This document shows positions 59,145-64,000 of a stretch of 64,000 nt of DNA, piece by piece (within the stretch, counting starts at the first letter, position 1; each line of letters opens with the position of its first letter). The stretch spans positions 1-64,000 of the forward strand of contig NZ_LZEX01000009.1 of the NCBI RefSeq assembly GCF_001676055.1, read 5' to 3'. The stretch is from Morganella psychrotolerans. Its GTDB lineage: Bacteria > Pseudomonadota > Gammaproteobacteria > Enterobacterales > Enterobacteriaceae. The position numbers were made by a program, and so were the translations under genes. The notes below the pieces were generated by a model. That model saw nothing but the letters and a program-made list of their open reading frames with translations, had not been told where the DNA came from and did not search any database.

Positions 59145-60530
59145 TTATTTATTTTTACGGCCGTAAACCAGCCATGTGATCAGAATGCAGACCACATAAA
59201 AGACAACAAACACTTTCATGGCACCCGCCGGAGACCCTGTCAGGTTCAGCGAAATACCGAAGGCATTCGGAATGAAAAATCCGCCGATAGCCCCGATTGA
59301 GGAGATAAAACCGAGTGCGGCGGCACTCTCTGTCACGGCTTCACGCTGGGCTTCTTTCTCTGTTCCGCCTTGCGCCATAACGCGCTCAGTAGTGATTTTG
59401 CGGAACACCACCGCGATCATCTGGAAGGTGGAGCCGCTGCCCAGACCGGCGGTGAAAAACAGCACCATAAAGACGCCGAAGAACGCGGCAAAAGAGCCGG
59501 TATCATTTGCGCCCGGCAGGGTGAAGAACAGCAGGAAGGTGAATGTCGCCATCGCGATAAAATTGATAAAGGTCACGCGGATGCCGCCGAATTTATCGGA
59601 CAGAAAGCCGCCGAGTGGACGCGCCAGCGCACCCAGCAACGGACCGAAAAAGGCAAATTTCAGAATAACGATATCCGGGAACTGGGTTTTGGACAGCATG
59701 GCAAATCCGGCGGAAAACCCGATAAACGAGCCAAACGTGGAGAGGTAAAGAAAGCTCAGGATCCACAAATGTTTGCGTTTCAGAACCGGTAACTGCTCAC
59801 TGAGTGACGCTTTGTTAGCGGAGAGGTCATTCATGCCAGACCAGGCTGCAACGGTAAACAGCAGCAGAAACGGTACCCAGATCCACGCCGCATTTTGCAG
59901 CCACAGCACTGAACCGTCCGGCTGAGTAACACCATTGCCGCCGATAAAACTGAATACACCAAAAGTGACAATAAAAGGAGCAACTAACTGCATCACACTG
60001 ACGCCGAGATTACCCAGACCGCCATTGATACCCAGCGCACCGCCCTGTTTGGCTTTCGGAAAGAAGAAGCTGATATTTCCCATACTGGAGGCAAAATTTG
60101 CCCCGGCGAAGCCACACAGCAGCGCAATAATCACAAATACACTATATGGCGTTGACGTATTCTGCACAGCAAAACCGAGCCATACACAAGGTACAATCAG
60201 GATAAGCGTACTGAATGCTGTCCAGCGGCGACCGCCGAAAACAGGAATAACAAAGGAGTAAGGAACGCGTAACAGTGCGCCGGAAACAGAAGGCAGCGCC
60301 GTCAGCATAAAGAGTTGATCAGTGGTAAAATTAAAGCCGACTTTCGGGAGATTGACCGCAACGGCGCTGAACAACATCCACACACAGAATGCCAGTAACA
60401 GGCAGGGGACGGAGATCCACAGGTTGCGCGACGCAACCGCGTGACCGCTTTCTGCCCAGAATTTTTCATCTTCCGGACGCCAGTCAGTAATGACGCCCGC
60501 CGGAGCCTTGCCTTTGGATGTCTGAGCCAT
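59145..60530 (-). CDS. narK: Nitrate/nitrite transporter NarK
   Basis: 461 residues from the ATG behind TTGAGGTGTGTT; the upstream codons in frame are not needed. A major facilitator of the nitrate-nitrite porter family with twelve helices and the two signature segments: GINGGLGNLGVSVMQLVAPF (first nitrate signature) and, in the second half, AALGFISSIGAIGGFFIPNA. Imports nitrate and exports nitrite during nitrate respiration. Upstream of it lies an FNR-type site. It is the first gene of a probable narK-narG-H-J-I transcript. Confidence 0.95.
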   Translation of the reverse strand: MAQTSKGKAPAGVITDWRPEDEKFWAESGHAVASRNLWISVPCLLLAFCVWMLFSAVAVNLPKVGFNFTTDQLFMLTALPSVSGALLRVPYSFVIPVFGGRRWTAFSTLILIVPCVWLGFAVQNTSTPYSVFVIIALLCGFAGANFASSMGNISFFFPKAKQGGALGINGGLGNLGVSVMQLVAPFIVTFGVFSFIGGNGVTQPDGSVLWLQNAAWIWVPFLLLFTVAAWSGMNDLSANKASLSEQLPVLKRKHLWILSFLYLSTFGSFIGFSAGFAMLSKTQFPDIVILKFAFFGPLLGALARPLGGFLSDKFGGIRVTFINFIAMATFTFLLFFTLPGANDTGSFAAFFGVFMVLFFTAGLGSGSTFQMIAVVFRKITTERVMAQGGTEKEAQREAVTESAAALGFISSIGAIGGFFIPNAFGISLNLTGSPAGAMKVFVVFYVVCILITWLVYGRKNK

Positions 60531-60592
60531 AACACACCTCAAAATTATGCTGAAATTAAAGGCGTTTTTACGTGGGTTACTGATAACGGATA

Positions 60593-60606
60593 CTGATCTT
60601 AATCAA
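60593..60606. promoter_or_regulatory. FNR-binding site between narK and narX
   Basis: CTGATCTTAATCAA matches the FNR consensus TTGAT-N4-ATCAA at nine of ten defined bases. It lies 63-76 bases upstream of the narK start, consistent with anaerobic activation. Heptamer-like TACTACT and GTAGGTA near 60755-60776 might be NarL sites, but they do not form the standard 7-2-7 pair. Confidence 0.82.
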
Positions 60607-60828
60607 AGGGTGAACCGATTGATTTTTAAGCGTAAAACCGTCATCCTACTTTAGAGGTAATACAATTTTTTCTGTAATGCATGTTAAATCAATAGTTTAA
60701 TGTCGCCACAAATAGTGTGGTTTATGAATGCTAATACCTCAAGGTTTTAAGGGTTACTACTTTGGTGGTAGGTATTTTCCCGGGAGAATCGGGGAAAATA
60801 TGCCGGTCTATTTCACAGGAGTGTCAGC

Positions 60829-62571
60829 ATGCTCAGGCACACATCAATTCTTACTCAAATCACCGGCTGCATGGTGTTACTGACTGTTTTTGCCGTGATC
60901 GGTATGGGGCTGACAAATCAGATAACGGAAAGTGTGCAGGGAAGTGCTCATGCGATTAATAAATCCGGCACATTACGGATGCAGAGCTACCGTTTCCTGT
61001 CTGAAATTCCGCTGACGGCACAATCTCAGGGCTATCTGGATGATTTTGAAGCTGATTTAACCATTCTTTCCGCAATGAAAGCCGTCGGCGCGGCGACTAT
61101 TCATAAACAATTTTTGACGATCGAACAAATCTGGCGGCAAAAACTGCGCCCGGCGCTGGAAGCCGCTGACTCACCGGATGAAGCCCGTACTCAGGTAACT
61201 GAATTTGTGAAGAAAATTGACGGGCTGGTTTCTGCGATTGACCAGCAGACAGAATCGACCATCCGCCTGGTGGCAGCGATACAACTGGTCTTTATTGTCC
61301 TGATGCTTATGCTGCTTTTGCTGTCAGTCCGCCACTTCCGCCGCCGGATTTTGCATCCGTGGCGGCGTCTTATGGCGCAGGCTGATGCAATGGGGCAGGG
61401 TGATTTTCAACTGCGCTTTTCGGATTATGACCACCGTGATGAAATCACGATGATCGGCAAGGCTCTGAACCGCACCGCCGGAGAGCTTTCGGCTCTTTAC
61501 AGCGAGCTGGAAGAGCGGGTCGCTGTAAAAACACAGGATTTACAGCAGAGAAATCAGACGCTGGCGTTTTTATACAGCGCCAGTCAGCGCCTGAATCAGA
61601 CTTCTGATCTCACCACACAACTTACTGATATTTTGAAAGAATTGCATAAATTAGTGCCGGGTGGCCCGCTGTGCCTGCGGATTTTTGAAGATAATAATCC
61701 CGCACGTTATACCGAAATTGGTGATGGCGGGTATATCCCGGCGCAGGTTCAGGAGCAACTGACATGGAACCTGAGCGGGCCGATTAACCGTTACGGGGTA
61801 TTGACGCTGCTATTACCGGCCGGGCAGGCGCTGGACAGTGAGCAGCAAAATATGATGCAAATGCTGAGTAAACAGATTATTTCCGCATTTGCACTGGCGT
61901 ATCAGCATGAACAGCAGCAACAGTTGATTTTGATGGATGAGCGCTCTGTTATTGCCCGCGAACTTCACGATTCTATTGCGCAGTCATTATCCTGTCTGAA
62001 AATTCAGATAAGCTATTTACAGATGCATTCAGCGCAGATCCCTGAAAATTGTCAGACGTTACTGACCGAAATGCGTCAGGAAGTAAATGGTGCGTATCAT
62101 CAGTTGCGTGAATTACTGACTACATTCCGCCTGAAACTGACGGAACCCGGATTATATGCGGCATTACAAACGACACTGGAAGAATTTAATCAGCGCACAG
62201 GGTTCAGTATCGGATTTGATTTTCAGCTTTCAGGGCGGCAGGTATCCGCACATCAGACTATTCATGTGGTGCAGATTGTCCGCGAGGCATTAAGTAATAT
62301 TCTTCAGCACGCAAACGCGTCCCGGGCGCAGGTGCAGTGCTGGTCTGATGCACAGATGATTTATATCCGTGTGGAAGATAACGGGGAAGGGATCCCGGAA
62401 AATCCGGAAAAAAATAATCATTACGGGTTATCTATTATGCGGGAACGTGCAGCAACATTGCAGGGAACCTGTCAGATAACGCCCCGGGAGCAGGGTGGTA
62501 CGCAGGTACTGATCAGTTTTCCCTGCAATACAATTATAAAAACAAATGAAGTTGATTCAGGAGCAAGGTAA
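60829..62571 (+). CDS. narX: Nitrate/nitrite sensor histidine kinase NarX
   Basis: 580 residues, close to E. coli NarX (598). TM1 is at residues ~10-30; the periplasmic P-box [20 protein letters not shown] binds nitrate; TM2 ([15 protein letters not shown]) leads to a HAMP domain ([20 protein letters not shown]), a central cysteine-poor module, and the HisKA_3 transmitter with the H-box [15 protein letters not shown] (His 380) and ATP-binding EDNGEGIP. It autophosphorylates in nitrate and controls NarL. Start behind CAGGAGTGTCAGC. narL follows after two bases. Confidence 0.96.
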   Translation: MLRHTSILTQITGCMVLLTVFAVIGMGLTNQITESVQGSAHAINKSGTLRMQSYRFLSEIPLTAQSQGYLDDFEADLTILSAMKAVGAATIHKQFLTIEQIWRQKLRPALEAADSPDEARTQVTEFVKKIDGLVSAIDQQTESTIRLVAAIQLVFIVLMLMLLLLSVRHFRRRILHPWRRLMAQADAMGQGDFQLRFSDYDHRDEITMIGKALNRTAGELSALYSELEERVAVKTQDLQQRNQTLAFLYSASQRLNQTSDLTTQLTDILKELHKLVPGGPLCLRIFEDNNPARYTEIGDGGYIPAQVQEQLTWNLSGPINRYGVLTLLLPAGQALDSEQQNMMQMLSKQIISAFALAYQHEQQQQLILMDERSVIARELHDSIAQSLSCLKIQISYLQMHSAQIPENCQTLLTEMRQEVNGAYHQLRELLTTFRLKLTEPGLYAALQTTLEEFNQRTGFSIGFDFQLSGRQVSAHQTIHVVQIVREALSNILQHANASRAQVQCWSDAQMIYIRVEDNGEGIPENPEKNNHYGLSIMRERAATLQGTCQITPREQGGTQVLISFPCNTIIKTNEVDSGAR

Positions 62572-62573
62572 AC

Positions 62574-63287
62574 ATGAGCAATAATACAGCGGCGCGCCTT
62601 TCTGCCGGTGAAATAATATTGAGTGACCCGGATGAGCCGGGCGATGTCTCTTCACCTTCCACTATTTTGCTGATTGATGATCATCCGATGCTGCGCAATG
62701 GTGTCAAACAGCTGATAAGCCTGGAGCCGTCACTGAAGGTTGCCGGGGAAGCAGGGAACGGACGGGACGGAATTGCGTTGGCGGAAGCGCTTGATCCTGA
62801 TCTTATCCTGCTGGATCTGAATATGCCGGAAATGAACGGCTTTGAAACTCTGGATATTTTGCGGCAAAAATCGCTGTCCGGGCGCATTGTGGTGTTCAGT
62901 GTATCCAACTACCGCGAAGATTTGATAACTGCGCTTCGCCGGGGCGCGGACGGGTATCTTCTCAAAGACATGGAGCCGGAGGAGTTGCTGGTGGCTCTCA
63001 GGCAGGCCGCTGCCGGAAAAATGGTGGTTTCCCGGGCGCTGACAGAAGTGCTGGCAGGCGCATTGCGCGAAGTGCGCAGTGAAGGAGAGCCGGATATAAA
63101 CAGTCTGACACCGCGTGAGCGCGATATTCTCAGGCTGATAGCGCAGGGGCAGCCGAATAAAATGATCGTCCGCAAGCTGGATATCACCGAAAGCACCGTA
63201 AAAGTGCATGTAAAGAATCTGATGAAAAAAATGAAAGTGAAGTCGAGGGTGGAAGCGGCGGTGTGGGTGTTGCAGCAGAACAAATGA
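62574..63287 (+). CDS. narL: Nitrate response regulator NarL
   Basis: 237 residues. Receiver domain: [20 protein letters not shown], phosphorylated Asp about residue 81 in [42 protein letters not shown]. The C-terminal LuxR-type HTH has [20 protein letters not shown] and [19 protein letters not shown]. Phospho-NarL activates nar genes and represses alternative respiratory genes. Compared with E. coli NarL (216 residues) it has ~21 extra N-terminal residues before the receiver; these start at an ATG right behind GGAGCAAGGTAAAC, so they look translated. Confidence 0.96.
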   Translation: MSNNTAARLSAGEIILSDPDEPGDVSSPSTILLIDDHPMLRNGVKQLISLEPSLKVAGEAGNGRDGIALAEALDPDLILLDLNMPEMNGFETLDILRQKSLSGRIVVFSVSNYREDLITALRRGADGYLLKDMEPEELLVALRQAAAGKMVVSRALTEVLAGALREVRSEGEPDINSLTPRERDILRLIAQGQPNKMIVRKLDITESTVKVHVKNLMKKMKVKSRVEAAVWVLQQNK

Positions 63288-63389
63288 AGCGGAAGGTTTG
63301 GTAGTGAGTTATTAAGAAAGTCAGCATATTATTGTCGTTACATAGTTTTGTCATTGTCAGCCTCCTGCCATATAGATAAAGGAACAAAT

Positions 63390-64000
63390 ATGATTATTGC
63401 AGCGCACCGTGGTTTCGCTTCCCGTGCACCGGAAAATACCATGGCCTCTTTCCGGGAGGCGGTTGAGTTTGGTTGTCAGTGGATTGAAACAGATGTTCAG
63501 CTCAGCTCTGATGGTGTGCCGGTTCTTATTCATGATGAAACGGTGAACCGTACCACCAACGGCAGCGGAAAAGTGACGGACTTAACACTGCGCGAGTTGC
63601 GGGCGCTGGATGCCGGTTTGTGGTTTGGTGAAGCATTCCGCGCGGAAAAAATTCCGCTGCTGACGGATTTACTGGAACTGGCGGCAGAAAATGGCACTCA
63701 CCTCAATCTGGAACTGAAAACAGAACTGACAGACAGTGATGCTGCGATTGCCGACCTGTGTGAAGCGACTGCTGCGGTGATTGAAATGAGTGATTTTCCC
63801 GCAGAGCAGATCCTTTTCTCAAGCTTTGATACCCGCACATTGCGTCACATGCATAAGCGGATGCCGCTTATCCGGCGCGGACAGCTCTGGGAGAAAATCC
63901 CGGAACAGCCGCTGACATTGTTACAGGAAATTGATGCATTCAGTGTTCACTGTGACTGGCTGTTTTTACAGGAAAAAACGGTAAAATTTCTGAAGAAATA
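63390..64000 (+). CDS. ugpQ: Glycerophosphodiester phosphodiesterase, UgpQ-like (cut by window edge)
   Basis: The open frame starts at ATG 63390 behind AAAGGAACAAAT and is still open at the last base, so ~203 residues are visible of about 245. GDPD motifs: IIAAHRGFASRAPENTMASF with the HRG and ENT blocks, CQWIETDVQLSSDGVPVLIH with metal-binding E/D and the second catalytic His, NLELKTELT, and SSFDTRTLRHM. It lacks a signal peptide, so it is the cytoplasmic UgpQ form rather than periplasmic GlpQ. It hydrolyses glycerophosphodiesters to glycerol-3-phosphate and an alcohol. Confidence 0.93.
   Translation, partial: MIIAAHRGFASRAPENTMASFREAVEFGCQWIETDVQLSSDGVPVLIHDETVNRTTNGSGKVTDLTLRELRALDAGLWFGEAFRAEKIPLLTDLLELAAENGTHLNLELKTELTDSDAAIADLCEATAAVIEMSDFPAEQILFSSFDTRTLRHMHKRMPLIRRGQLWEKIPEQPLTLLQEIDAFSVHCDWLFLQEKTVKFLKK

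Noticed and set aside
60750-60780. NarL 7-2-7 binding site upstream of narX
   Set aside because: Heptamer-like sequences exist but their spacing does not match the 7-2-7 arrangement.
1-64000. CRISPR arrays, tRNA or rRNA genes, prophage modules
   Set aside because: No regularly spaced repeats, no cloverleaf or ribosomal sequences and no phage structural genes were seen on reading the window.

Overview
The window looks like chromosomal DNA of an enteric gammaproteobacterium of the Morganellaceae, most probably Morganella or a close relative. This rests on the mix of genes (two MR/P-type fimbrial operons, narK-narGHJI with narX-narL, an IutA-like receptor), on moderate GC in the housekeeping genes, and on several ERIC repeats. 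The genus is an inference from gene content; no database was searched.

Layout. Positions 1-5553 are a worn accessory region. It holds an IS3-family end, a type II restriction endonuclease divergent from a cytosine methyltransferase that is frameshifted at an A8 run, an IS3-family orfA remnant cut by a second IS3-family element whose OrfB carries an in-frame stop, and an mrr gene broken by a short internal deletion. At 5868-11033 come a double-glycine-leader, microcin-like peptide, a DUF1471 protein, a glutathione S-transferase, a WYL regulator, and vsr and a dcm-type methyltransferase separated by a small YadA-type adhesin. At 11147-18430 lies a complete eight-gene MR/P-like fimbrial operon, preceded by about 1 kb of AT-rich DNA. 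At 19392-24244 are a DUF5713 protein, an EamA transporter, and a Fur-box-linked IutA-like receptor with a periplasmic binding protein.

Positions 24659-28935 encode a PTS of the ascorbate (UlaA) type with separate EIIA, EIIB and EIIC, then a PfkB kinase and a class II aldolase. Together these look like a route for an unidentified sugar or polyol, with ERIC repeats in two of the junctions. An ArgP-like LysR regulator follows, then a second MR/P-type fimbrial operon (29970-36388) with a MrpH-like tip adhesin and another long AT-rich leader (36389-37978). Positions 37979-40599 hold a DUF3100 membrane protein, a second small membrane protein and an M20 amidohydrolase, probably an uptake-and-hydrolysis unit. 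From 40733 to 51386 there are mixed genes: a DUF3289 protein, GNAT and MocR, TauE, two lipoproteins (one frameshifted in its signal peptide at a T8 run), an aldehyde dehydrogenase, a decayed toxin-antitoxin pair, and AlaX with a LysE-type exporter next to a LysR regulator.

Positions 51414-52284 are a tandem duplication. Each copy carries a 25-codon gene, too short for ordinary ORF calling, with a strong sigma70-type promoter, a 5' leader hairpin and its own terminator. The window ends with the nitrate respiration locus: narK-narG-narH-narJ-narI on the minus strand, divergent narX-narL with a near-consensus FNR site between narK and narX, and the start of a ugpQ-like gene.

The observations most worth following are the tandem 25-aa peptides, the orphan uncharged double-glycine peptide, the frameshifted methyltransferase opposite an intact nuclease, the PTS-kinase-aldolase cluster and the DUF3100-M20 unit.
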